This document shows, one piece after another, positions 6,279-12,521 of a DNA stretch of 12,521 nucleotides (within the stretch, counting starts at the first letter, position 1; every line of letters starts with the position of its first letter). The translations under genes and the position numbers were made by a program. Source of the DNA: Acidobacteria bacterium UBA2161 (GTDB lineage Bacteria > Acidobacteriota > Vicinamibacteria > Vicinamibacterales > UBA823); assembly GCA_002328835.1 (NCBI GenBank), contig DCWN01000008.1:1-12521 (forward strand). The letters are read 5' to 3'. Under the pieces are notes generated by a model. It worked only from the letters and a program-made list of their open reading frames with translations, ran no database searches and was not told the DNA's origin.

Positions 6279-7447
6279 GGGGTCACGCCCCGTTCTGTGC
6301 CTTCACTCAAGATACCCAGGTATTGCCCGTAGGCAAAGAGCCGGTTCCGTCGTTGACCGGTCAGTTCGCGGGCGATCCCGAGTTCGATCAGCAGGTCCAT
6401 CGCCTTCGACGCCGCAGGAAACGACAGTTGCGTGGTACGCGAAACCTCCTGGATGGAGGAAATCGGGCGTGCTTTGAGCGCCTCGTGTACACGCAAGGCG
6501 GACCCGGCTCGGCGCTTGAGCGGCTCGAGTCTGGTGCGGTCGGCCTGAAACAACTCTCCCAACTGCTCGGCGGTCGCAACCGCTCCGACGGCCGTGCTCC
6601 GCACACCCTCGAGGAAGAACGCCAGCCATCGCTCCCAGTCGCCGTCGCGACGGACGACGTCCAGCAGGTCGTAATAGGTCGAGCGATGCGCCTTGAAGTA
6701 GAGGCTGAGGTACAGCAGTGGCTCACGGAGCGCACCGGTGTGGCAGAGGAGCAGCGTGATCAGCAACCGCCCCACCCGGCCGTTGCCGTCCAGAAAGGGG
6801 TGAATCGTCTCGAACTGGAGGTGCGCGATGCCTGCTCGAATCAGCACAGGTAATGCGTCGTCGTCGGCATGGAGGAATTGCTCGAGGTCGGCCATGCAGG
6901 CTTCGACCTCGGCGTGAGGTGGCGGCACGAAGACGGCGTCGCCCGGCCGGGTCCCACCGAGCCAGTTCTGCGAGCGACGGAACTCGCCTGGAAGCTTCCC
7001 GCTGCCGCGTCCTCGCGAGAGCAGCACTTCGTGGATCTCCCGAATGAGACGGTTGGACAGCGGGAAACCACCTCTGAGTCGACTGAGGCCGTGCTCGAGC
7101 GCCGCAACGTAGTTCGAGACCTCGGTCACGTCATCGATGGGGACACCGGGCGCCTCATCGAGCTCGAAGAGGAGGAGATCCAACAGCGACGATTGAGTCC
7201 CCTCGATCTGTGACGAGAGGACGGCCTCCTTGCGGACGTACGCGTAGATGAAGAGCGACTTGTCGGGCAGTAGCGCCGACACTCCATCCAAGCTGCCCAC
7301 CGCATGCTGCGCCGCCTCGAAGGCCCTTTGGAGATCGCCGCCGAATGCCACGGGAGGTCGGGGAGGCAGCGGCGCCGGCACGAATGCACGGACGCGTTCT
7401 CCTCCGGTGCTCGTGACCACGTATTCTCCTGGCTTGTTCCGCTTCAC
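6275..7447 (-). CDS. Fic-family protein (AMPylase-like) with winged-helix C-terminus
   Basis: This 390-aa protein has the full Fic catalytic motif, HPFLDGNGRVGR at residues 216-227 (H216, D220, N222, R224, R227). Such enzymes usually transfer AMP from ATP to hydroxyl side chains of target proteins. An inhibitory-helix motif of the form (S/T)xxxE(G/N) lies upstream at S78-G83 (SSQIEG), which makes it an N-terminally autoinhibited, class II-like Fic. The first 100 residues look like the Fic_N region. The C-terminal 70 residues (from about 318, VHEALKARPISSIQEV) look like a winged helix-turn-helix, so DNA binding and autoregulation are plausible. It starts with GTG at 7447 and is preceded by an AT-rich, palindrome-rich promoter region. 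Its stop overlaps the start of the M48 gene. The target protein is unknown; the overlap suggests a functional link to the protease, but this is inference. There is no sign of an antitoxin-type partner. Confidence 0.9.
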   Translation of the reverse strand: MKRNKPGEYVVTSTGGERVRAFVPAPLPPRPPVAFGGDLQRAFEAAQHAVGSLDGVSALLPDKSLFIYAYVRKEAVLSSQIEGTQSSLLDLLLFELDEAPGVPIDDVTEVSNYVAALEHGLSRLRGGFPLSNRLIREIHEVLLSRGRGSGKLPGEFRRSQNWLGGTRPGDAVFVPPPHAEVEACMADLEQFLHADDDALPVLIRAGIAHLQFETIHPFLDGNGRVGRLLITLLLCHTGALREPLLYLSLYFKAHRSTYYDLLDVVRRDGDWERWLAFFLEGVRSTAVGAVATAEQLGELFQADRTRLEPLKRRAGSALRVHEALKARPISSIQEVSRTTQLSFPAASKAMDLLIELGIARELTGQRRNRLFAYGQYLGILSEGTERGVTP

Positions 7448-7474
7448 TTCGATCCCGTGGGCTCAGCTGAGTTG

Positions 7475-7493
7475 AATAACGCCGCTTGTTATT
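7475..7493. promoter_or_regulatory. Candidate operator palindrome
   Basis: AATAAC (7475-7480) and GTTATT (7488-7493) form a perfect 6-bp inverted repeat with a 7-bp centre. Its position over the proposed -10 box of the fic-family promoter suits a repressor site. It could also form a small hairpin in RNA. Confidence 0.4.
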
Positions 7494-7516
7494 AATATTT
7501 AGACGTTAAAGTTCAA
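7489..7516 (-). promoter_or_regulatory. Candidate sigma-70 promoter for the fic-M48 unit
   Basis: On the minus strand, TTGAAC (7516-7511) and TAATAA (7494-7489) are separated by 16 bp, reasonable -35 and -10 boxes upstream of the GTG at 7447. The -10 overlaps one arm of the AATAAC/GTTATT palindrome, so a bound regulator would block transcription. Confidence 0.4.
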
Positions 7517-7587
7517 TATAATTCGTCGTGAAAAACAAGCGCTTGACGGAAATCCTCTGTAACACGCTCAAAATATTAGAGTCGTTA

Positions 7588-8241
7588 CTACCAGAGCGGC
7601 AGCCGCGGATACCGGCGGTGGAGCCAGTAGTCGGCGCCGAACGAGCGGCCGGCGGCGCCGAGGAGGATCGGCAAGAGGTAGAAGAACGTCAGCCAGTGGC
7701 CGCCGACCGGCAGCAGCGGGTCGCCGGCGAGGCAGGCGTAGTTGAACGCCAGGTACATGCCCAAGGCGGCGCCTAGCCGGGTGGCGGCGCCGAACGTGAG
7801 GCTGAGGCCGACGAGCAGTTCCGCGACGGTCACCAGGAAGGCGACAGTGCCGATCCAGGGCAGGACCGTCTCCTGGGCGAACCCGACAATGAGGCCGTAG
7901 CTCTGGCCCGTGGCGAGCAGATCGTTGATCCGTCGCGCCATCTCGGTGGTCGTGGCGGTCGTCATCCAGTGCCAGCCGCTCCCGAGCCAGAACGACCCCA
8001 GGACGACCCGGATGACGACCAGCAGCACGCGCGGGACCCTGGCCGAGAGGCTGTCCTTGATGAAGCGGGTCGCGGTGACGGGTTCGAAAAGACCGGCACC
8101 GGCCGGCGTGACGTCAATGGCCGACTGGGCCGCCGGGTTCGGTCGGGCCTCCGCCTTGGATTTCCGGGCCGCCTGCCGGGTCGTGGCGATGACGACGAGG
8201 AGGATGAAGGCGATGACGAGGACTTCGAAGAGACCGAGCAC
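7588..8241 (-). CDS. DoxX-family membrane protein with extra N-terminal helix
   Basis: This 217-aa protein has an extra N-terminal hydrophobic helix (MLGLFEVLVIAFILLVVIAT) followed by a basic linker (RQAARKSKAEAR). A four-helix DoxX-type region follows, from about residue 70 (VPRVLLVVIRVVLGSFWLGSGW) to 195. DoxX proteins (PF07681) are small integral membrane proteins; some are subunits of thiosulfate:quinone oxidoreductase, while most are of unknown function. The N-terminal segment resembles the first 30 residues of the M48 protease encoded downstream (identical M, G, E, L and I in the first ten positions). It starts with GTG at 8241, 17 nt after the stop of the UbiU-like gene, and is the last gene of the five-gene cluster. 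A quinone or redox role fits the family and the UbiUV-like neighbours, but it is inferred. The short tail ends at 7588, before the AT-rich gap. Confidence 0.8.
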   Translation of the reverse strand: MLGLFEVLVIAFILLVVIATTRQAARKSKAEARPNPAAQSAIDVTPAGAGLFEPVTATRFIKDSLSARVPRVLLVVIRVVLGSFWLGSGWHWMTTATTTEMARRINDLLATGQSYGLIVGFAQETVLPWIGTVAFLVTVAELLVGLSLTFGAATRLGAALGMYLAFNYACLAGDPLLPVGGHWLTFFYLLPILLGAAGRSFGADYWLHRRYPRLPLW

Positions 8242-8258
8242 CGGAAGAGCTTAAACCA

Positions 8259-9257
8259 TTAGCCTGCTGCGTCGCGGTAGTAACACATATAGCTGGAGTC
8301 GCAGAGGTCGGGTGTATCGCGCAGCGCTCGGGCGAAGGCGGCAGCTTCCTCGGGTGGGGCGCCGGCGCGGAGCTTGTCGATGACGGCGCGGACGAGCTTG
8401 AGGCTCATGAGCTTCCTGACCGCGGGCGCCTGGCGTCCGGAGATCTTGATGGCGGTGACGCCGAGGTCGGCCAGCTCCGCGATGGCGCAGAGGCCGCAGG
8501 CACCGTTCTGCAGCCCGCGATGCGAGACGGTGCAGCCGCCGCCGACGTGCCAGACCCAGTCGCGGTAGTCGCGGTACTGCTCTTCGAGTTGCCCCGATTC
8601 GACGTCGGCCAGCCTCGAGGAGGCCGAGTGGAACGTGTAGGCCTGCTCCCGGTGGCAAAAGGCGTCGCCGACGCTGTGGGTCGTCAGGCAGAACCCCTCG
8701 GTGTAGGGGCAGCCGTCGTTGAGGACGAAGGCTTCCCATTCGATGCCGGACCCGGCGCTCGCGACGAGGCGCGCCATCTCGGCGAGCCCGAGGTCGCGGG
8801 GCAGGATGACCCGCGACGCGCCCAGCTCCTGGTAGAAGCCGGCCGCCTCGGCGCTGAAGCAGGCGCCGAGCGAGCTGAGATGCAGCGGCGTCTCGATGCC
8901 CGCCTCCCGCAGCGCCAGCATCAGGGCGGGGTCGGCGACGATGAGCGCGGCGACGCCGAGGCCCGATGCCCGGCGGGCCAGCTCGAGGACGAGCGTCAGC
9001 TGCTCCTCGGTGTAGTGGTGCGCGTTGAGCGTGAGCGACACGGGGATCGAGTAGCGCTGCGCGTTGTCGACCAGCGCGCCAAGCGCGTCGTAGCTCAGGA
9101 GATTGGCTCCCTTCGGGCTCCGGCGGTTGAGCCAGATGGCCACGTTGTACCGCTCGAGCCACTCCGGCGGGGTGAGGCCGCAGTAGAACTCCCCGGCGCC
9201 GTTCTCGGCGAGCATCTCGACTTCGTCGGCCGAGCTGATCGGACAGGCGATCTTCAT
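8259..9257 (-). CDS. U32-family (UbiU-like) Fe-S protein
   Basis: This 332-aa protein (start ATG at 9257, beginning MKIACPISSADEVEML) is a U32 peptidase-family protein (PF01136). The N-terminal TIM-barrel-like half carries the family block GAGEFYCGL. The cysteines C183, C190, C201 and C242 follow the order C-x6-C-x10-C-x40-C. This closely resembles UbiU of Escherichia coli (C-x6-C-x16-C-x38-C), whose four cysteines hold a [4Fe-4S] cluster used for O2-independent ubiquinone hydroxylation. Further cysteines occur at 254 and 257. Activity as a protease is not implied; most U32 members act in tRNA or quinone hydroxylation or collagen-like degradation. The next gene upstream encodes the UbiV-like partner, 23 nt away, as UbiU and UbiV form a heterodimer. 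The substrate is unknown, as no UbiT-like gene is present. A longer upstream open frame (to 9491) overlaps the neighbour and is not used. Confidence 0.85.
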   Translation of the reverse strand: MKIACPISSADEVEMLAENGAGEFYCGLTPPEWLERYNVAIWLNRRSPKGANLLSYDALGALVDNAQRYSIPVSLTLNAHHYTEEQLTLVLELARRASGLGVAALIVADPALMLALREAGIETPLHLSSLGACFSAEAAGFYQELGASRVILPRDLGLAEMARLVASAGSGIEWEAFVLNDGCPYTEGFCLTTHSVGDAFCHREQAYTFHSASSRLADVESGQLEEQYRDYRDWVWHVGGGCTVSHRGLQNGACGLCAIAELADLGVTAIKISGRQAPAVRKLMSLKLVRAVIDKLRAGAPPEEAAAFARALRDTPDLCDSSYMCYYRDAAG

Positions 9258-9280
9258 GGTCGGGTCTGACACCGGTGCAG

Positions 9281-10276
9281 TCAGATCGGAAGCTGCGGCT
9301 GATAGATGACCCGCTCGACGCCCCGTGACTCGGCGTCGGCCAGGGTGGTACGCAGCCGGTCGGCCGCGCGCGAGTAGAAGACGGTGTTCCCCCGATGAAA
9401 CATCCGGACGGGCCCACCGGGCACAGGCGCCGCGTCGGGATGGCCATTGGCGGCGAATTCGGCGAAGTGCCGCTGGCACTCCAGGGCGCACTCCCGGGCG
9501 GCGATGAACTTCTCCGCCTTCGGCCGGCCGAGCGAGGCAAACAGGCAGACGCGCCCGGTGGCGACGAATCCGTAGGGCATGTGGAGGCCGGCGGCGACTG
9601 GCAACGGTTCGAGGTCGACGTCGCGCGCCTGCCCCTCGGCGTGACCGAATCCGACGTCGTCCATCTCGACCATCCGGATGCCGAATCGATCGAGGAACGT
9701 CCGGTAGGCGGGCACGGTGAGGTTCGACTGCCGCAGCGCGGCGTGTGCCGGTGGCGGCAGCTGCGGATGGCCATCGTAATAGGCGGTGGCCAGCGGGTCG
9801 CGGAGCGTCTTGTGGAGCAGCCGGCCCAGCACCGGAGTGAGCGTCGGGAACTCGCGCCGCAGGAGGCGCAGCACCCCCCAGTCGTTGACGACCACCTCGG
9901 CCCCATCGCCGCGTCCGGCGACCGGCGCGAACGGCGCCAGCCCGGCCAGACCTTCGAGCCGCGACAGCAGTGGGCGGAGGCGATCGATGCCGTCGTCGGT
10001 GACATACGGCGTGAGCAGCGTGAGGGCGAGCCCGCGCTCGGCGGCCGCCGTGTGCGCCCGCTCCAACAGCTGGGCTGACGGAATCAGCCGTTCGCAGAAC
10101 TCGTTGCCGAGGTAGACCCGGGTGACCTGAATCGGACCGAACAGCTCGTCGACCACCGCGCGCGTCGCGCGCTGAACGGCATCGGTGGATCCGGACGACG
10201 GCGATGACCGCTCAACCGCCGGCAGATCGAGATGCTCGATCTCGTCGACCATCCTGATGTGAAGGGCCCACTCCAT
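9281..10276 (-). CDS. Divergent U32-like (UbiV-like) protein
   Basis: This 331-aa protein is a distant U32-like relative, the probable partner of the protein encoded 23 nt downstream. It contains VVVNDWGVLRLLRR (residues 128-141) and a late cysteine block, GRVCLFASLG then RECALECQRH. The cysteines C61, C244, C263 and C267 give one early cysteine plus C-x18-C-x3-C. In E. coli UbiV the cluster ligands are C39, C180, C193 and C197, that is, one early cysteine plus C-x12-C-x3-C. The match in order suggests a [4Fe-4S] protein of the UbiV type, though overall similarity is low and family assignment is uncertain. No signal peptide is seen, so it is probably cytosolic. It starts at the ATG at 10276, ten bases after the arylsulfotransferase-like gene; an in-frame ATG eight codons on is an alternative. 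It is likely cotranslated in the operon, as no clear Shine-Dalgarno is seen. Confidence 0.7.
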   Translation of the reverse strand: MEWALHIRMVDEIEHLDLPAVERSSPSSGSTDAVQRATRAVVDELFGPIQVTRVYLGNEFCERLIPSAQLLERAHTAAAERGLALTLLTPYVTDDGIDRLRPLLSRLEGLAGLAPFAPVAGRGDGAEVVVNDWGVLRLLRREFPTLTPVLGRLLHKTLRDPLATAYYDGHPQLPPPAHAALRQSNLTVPAYRTFLDRFGIRMVEMDDVGFGHAEGQARDVDLEPLPVAAGLHMPYGFVATGRVCLFASLGRPKAEKFIAARECALECQRHFAEFAANGHPDAAPVPGGPVRMFHRGNTVFYSRAADRLRTTLADAESRGVERVIYQPQLPI

Positions 10277-10286
10277 CGCTGGCCGG

Positions 10287-11663
10287 CTATTGAGGCACGC
10301 GGAAGTCTTCGATCGGCGGCGGGATGACGGCGGTTTCGACCGGCCGGTCGAGCTGCGGCACCCAGTCGTAGGGGACGCGGTAGGCGCGGAAGATCCGGTT
10401 GGTGCGGACGGGGTCGACGGCGAAGTACGGGCTGACGTACTCCCAGACGATCTCGTTGTCGGTCGTCACCTCGAAGATCCGGCCGCCGGCGCCCTCGGTG
10501 ATGAGCGTGTTGCCGTTCGGCAGCCGCTGCGCCGAGCTGACGTAGTTGCTGAGGAACCGGATCCGCTCGCTGCCGCCGATCGAATACTCCCAGACCTTCT
10601 CGAAGGTGACGGGGTTCACCTCGAGCACGCGCGAGTAGTGCCGGCCGGCGATGTCTTGCCCCGTGGGCGCGCTCGGGTTCGGCTCGCCGTAGCCGGCGGC
10701 GCCGCCGTTGTCGAAGACCAAGAGGTTGCCTTCGCCCGGCAGCCCCTCGGGAATGATGTGCGGGTGGTGCTGGCCGATGATCTGCCCCAGTTCGGCCAGC
10801 GCCGGATGGTCGCGATAGTCGGGCCCCATCTTCCAGACGATCGCTCCCGACCGATCCGTGATGCCGATGATGTTCGCCTCGCGGCTGCTCCAGATGACGT
10901 TGTCGGGATGGAACCGCTCGTCGCCGCCGTCGTACCACTGGTTCGGGCCGACATAGGCCAGGGAGTTGATGTGCAGCCACTCGGCGTTGCCGCGGATCTC
11001 ATTCCACCCTGGGAAGCGATAGATGGCGTTGCGGGCGGCTTCGGAGAAACCGAATTCCTCGACGTGGTCGCTCGGCAGCCACTCCCAGACGATCTCGCCG
11101 TCCCAGGTGACCTCGACGATGTAGTCGTCCAAGAGCGGCTTGTCGGTGATCTCGGGCCGCAGGACTTCTCGGCGCGCCAGAATGAGGGTGCGCCCGCGAT
11201 CGACCAGCGGCTCGGCACCCGGCGCGTAGTAGCCGACGGGACTCCCCTCGCGCTGCCAGTCGTGATGCTGCCGGGCCATCCAAGTGGGGTCTTCCCCTTC
11301 AGGCTCGACCAGCCCGGTGCGGTCGAACCGCCAGACGGTCTCACCGTCCCAGTTCACCTGGACGAGCGCCGGCGCCTCCTGGTGCGGCCGGCCCCGCCGG
11401 GTGGCGCCGCCGACGACGTAGCCGCCCGGCAATATGCGGAACGGTCCGGGCACGGCGGCCACCTCGGGCCAGCGCTTGACGAGGTTGCCGTTCATGTCGA
11501 CGAGTGCGGTGCCGCCGTCGCCGGGCGTGTCGAAGACGGTGTAACCGGACCACGTCTTGTCGGGATGGAAGATCGTCGTGCCGGTCGGGTAGACCGAGGG
11601 GTAGGTGAGCAGCAGGGTCGGGGCCAGGAGGAGGGTGATGACGACGAGCAGCGTTCGTCTCAT
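10287..11663 (-). CDS. Arylsulfotransferase (ASST)-like beta-propeller protein
   Basis: This 458-aa protein has an N-terminal signal sequence (MRRTLLVVITLLLAPTLLLT) and is probably secreted or membrane-anchored. The body is a propeller of repeated strands: VNWDGETVWRF, VTWDGEIVWEW, RSGAIVWKMG and TDNEIVWEYV mark successive blades. The pattern matches the arylsulfotransferase families (PF05935/PF14269). Histidines suited to sulfate transfer or substrate binding occur at QHHDW (132-136), WLHINS (229-234) and QHHPH (298-302). In known ASST enzymes a histidine is transiently sulfated and phenolic compounds serve as donors and acceptors. The substrate here is unknown. A good ribosome site (GGAGG) sits ahead of the ATG at 11663 and overlaps the stop region of the BI-1 gene, only 3 nt upstream. 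The next gene begins ten bases after its stop. The protein could be a non-enzymatic propeller. Confidence 0.8.
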   Translation of the reverse strand: MRRTLLVVITLLLAPTLLLTYPSVYPTGTTIFHPDKTWSGYTVFDTPGDGGTALVDMNGNLVKRWPEVAAVPGPFRILPGGYVVGGATRRGRPHQEAPALVQVNWDGETVWRFDRTGLVEPEGEDPTWMARQHHDWQREGSPVGYYAPGAEPLVDRGRTLILARREVLRPEITDKPLLDDYIVEVTWDGEIVWEWLPSDHVEEFGFSEAARNAIYRFPGWNEIRGNAEWLHINSLAYVGPNQWYDGGDERFHPDNVIWSSREANIIGITDRSGAIVWKMGPDYRDHPALAELGQIIGQHHPHIIPEGLPGEGNLLVFDNGGAAGYGEPNPSAPTGQDIAGRHYSRVLEVNPVTFEKVWEYSIGGSERIRFLSNYVSSAQRLPNGNTLITEGAGGRIFEVTTDNEIVWEYVSPYFAVDPVRTNRIFRAYRVPYDWVPQLDRPVETAVIPPPIEDFRVPQ

Positions 11664-11666
11664 CGG

Positions 11667-12419
11667 CTACCTCCGGCTCTGCAGCTTGGCCAGCAGCCTG
11701 AGGATCTCGAGGTAGAGCCAGATCAGGGTGACGAGCAGGCCGAAGGCGCCGTACCACTCCATGTACTTCGGCGCGCCCTTCTCGGCGCCTTCCTCGATGA
11801 AGTCGAAGTCGAGGACGAGGTTGAGCGCCGCGATGACGACGACGAAGAGACTGAAGAGGATGCCGAAGGTGCCGCTCGAGTGGATGAGCGGAATGTTGAT
11901 GCCGAAGAAGCCGAGGACGAAGCTCATCATGTAGACGAGGAAGATGCCGCCGGTCGCCGCGGCGACGCCGAGCTTGAAGTTCTCGGTCGCTCGGATGATG
12001 CCGGTGCGATAGGCGAAGAGCAGCGAGCCGAGCGTGCCGAACGTCAGGAAGACGGCCTGGCTGACGATGCCGGGATACTGCTGCTCCATGATGTACGAGA
12101 TGCCGCCCAGCGCGGCGCCCTCGAGTGCGGCGTAGAGCGGCGTCGTGTAGGGCGCCCAGGTCTGCTTGAAGACGGTGACCATCGCCAGGATGAACCCGCC
12201 GATGAACCCGCCCCAGATGAGCCCCATCGGCAGGCTGCCGGCGGTCCCCTGGCCCCAGACGTAGGTGGCCGCGATGAAGAGGATGGCCAGCGACATCGCC
12301 GTCTTGTTGACGGTGCCACCGACGGTCATCACCTCGTCACCGATCGCCCGAGGGGCGGCGGAGAAGGTCTTGGCGCCGAGCGCCGGGTTGCCTGAGCGCA
12401 GAGCAAGATGAGCTGACAT
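11667..12419 (-). CDS. Bax inhibitor-1/YccA-family membrane protein
   Basis: This 250-aa protein has the N-terminal signature ALRSGNPALGAKTF followed by seven hydrophobic segments, typical of bacterial BI-1/YccA-like proteins (PF12811/PF01027). They are integral inner-membrane proteins; some act as pH-sensitive calcium leak channels and YccA inhibits the FtsH protease. Conserved acidic residues are seen in VLDFDFIEEG (residues about 202-211), close to the C-terminus, as in the pH-sensing region of this family. The start is the ATG at 12419, preceded by AAAGGA at a good distance; an in-frame upstream start (12449) is less likely. The stop leaves only 3 nt before the ASST-like gene, so the protein heads the five-gene minus-strand cluster. 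Its link to the others is unknown; protection of the envelope from stress is an inference. Confidence 0.9.
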   Translation of the reverse strand: MSAHLALRSGNPALGAKTFSAAPRAIGDEVMTVGGTVNKTAMSLAILFIAATYVWGQGTAGSLPMGLIWGGFIGGFILAMVTVFKQTWAPYTTPLYAALEGAALGGISYIMEQQYPGIVSQAVFLTFGTLGSLLFAYRTGIIRATENFKLGVAAATGGIFLVYMMSFVLGFFGINIPLIHSSGTFGILFSLFVVVIAALNLVLDFDFIEEGAEKGAPKYMEWYGAFGLLVTLIWLYLEILRLLAKLQSRR

Positions 12420-12421
12420 GG

Positions 12422-12449
12422 TTGTTCCTTTCACCTTCCACAGTATCAT
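12422..12449 (+). promoter_or_regulatory. Candidate promoter of the divergent rightmost gene
   Basis: TTGTTC (12422-12427) and TATCAT (12444-12449), separated by 16 bp, make a fair sigma-70 pair. The -10 ends six bases before the ATG at 12456, so the transcript would be leaderless. It overlaps the ribosome binding region of the minus-strand BI-1 gene, so chance is possible. Confidence 0.3.
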
Positions 12450-12455
12450 TGAGGC

Positions 12456-12521
12456 ATGACCGAACAGGACGATCTGCGAGCGGTGGTAGAGGCGGTGGCA
12501 GAGGCTGCCGGCGCCGTGACG
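12456..12521 (+). CDS. Start of a divergent gene, truncated by the window edge
   Basis: An open frame begins at an ATG (MTEQDDLRAVVEAVAEAAGAV) and remains open to the window end (22 codons). The in-frame codon at 12450-12452 is a stop, so the ATG is the first usable start. Acidic and alanine-rich residues suggest a helical N-terminus. GAGG sits immediately before the ATG, too close for a normal ribosome binding site. The product cannot be identified. Confidence 0.4.
   Translation, partial: MTEQDDLRAVVEAVAEAAGAVT

Larger units (their letters stand above)
7448..7587. promoter_or_regulatory. AT-rich palindrome-bearing control region upstream of fic-family gene
   Basis: This 140-bp gap between the DoxX and fic-family genes is strikingly AT-rich for the window. 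It holds three palindromes: CTCAGCTGAG (7462-7471), AATAAC/GTTATT (7475-7493) and CAAGCGCTTG (7536-7545). The octamer CGCTTGTT (7483-7490) also has its reverse complement AACAAGCG at 7534-7541, giving an inverted pair 43 bp apart. A minus-strand promoter is proposed within it. The pattern suggests binding sites for a dimeric regulator, possibly the winged-helix part of the Fic protein. Confidence 0.5.

Noticed and set aside
6275..7447. Fic gene as a Doc-type toxin with an adjacent antitoxin
   Set aside because: The protein is long with an internal inhibitory motif (SSQIEG), and no small antitoxin gene is adjacent.
9258..9491. Extended upstream start for the UbiU-like gene
   Set aside because: The extra 78 residues are arginine-rich, overlap the UbiV-like gene and precede the natural U32 N-terminus at 9257.
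8251..10005. Minus-strand open frame of 584 codons spanning both U32-like genes
   Set aside because: It is an out-of-phase shadow; its sequence is arginine- and serine-rich and low in complexity, while the two U32-like frames show conserved cysteines.
10290..12395. Long plus-strand open frame of 701 codons antisense to the ASST-like and BI-1 genes
   Set aside because: Its protein is arginine/aspartate/valine-rich with no motifs, as expected from antisense frames in GC-rich DNA. The minus-strand genes have clear family signatures.

Overview
The window is GC-rich bacterial chromosomal DNA, with sampled genic lines ranging from about 50 to 78 % GC. Genes are tightly packed, and GTG or TTG starts are frequent. 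Nothing fixes the taxon. The gene mix (PIG-L deacetylase, M48-TerB fusion, arylsulfotransferase-like propeller, BI-1/YccA) would suit an environmental lineage such as Acidobacteriota, but that is a guess. No rRNA, tRNA, CRISPR array, integrase or complete insertion sequence is visible.

Layout. (1) 114-2186 (-): a secreted, sialidase/glycosidase-like beta-propeller protein of visibly lower GC than its neighbours. (2) 2187-2665: a gene-poor spacer with a hairpin and a motif resembling a dispersed repeat. (3) 2666-4738 (+): a two-gene unit, a PIG-L/LmbE-family deacetylase followed by a cytosolic M48 metalloprotease fused to a TerB-like domain. (4) 4823-5049 (-): remains of a small exported coiled-coil protein, apparently broken by a 2-bp duplication. 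(5) 5247-7447 (-): a Fic-family AMPylase-like protein whose stop codon overlaps the start of a second M48 protease. That protease carries a TatA-like N-terminus and a LysM-like C-terminus. An AT-rich, palindrome-rich control region lies upstream (about 7448-7587). (6) 7588-12419 (-): a compact five-gene cluster reading BI-1/YccA membrane protein, arylsulfotransferase-like protein, UbiV-like U32 protein, UbiU-like U32 protein, DoxX-family membrane protein, with gaps of 3-23 nt. (7) 12456-12521 (+): the first 22 codons of a divergent gene.

Most interesting signals. The two U32-family neighbours reproduce the cysteine layouts of the two [4Fe-4S] proteins of O2-independent quinone hydroxylation (UbiU and UbiV). 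Here they lie in an operon with a DoxX protein and an arylsulfotransferase-like propeller, not with UbiT. This could be an undescribed anaerobic hydroxylation module. A TatA-like N-terminal segment is fused to an M48 protease, and a related N-terminus sits on the DoxX protein upstream, which suggests a shared membrane-targeting or oligomerising tag. The Fic/M48 pair, with overlapping stop and start codons downstream of a palindrome-dense promoter, looks like a regulated two-gene unit. All of these are inferences from sequence and would need database, structure or expression checks.
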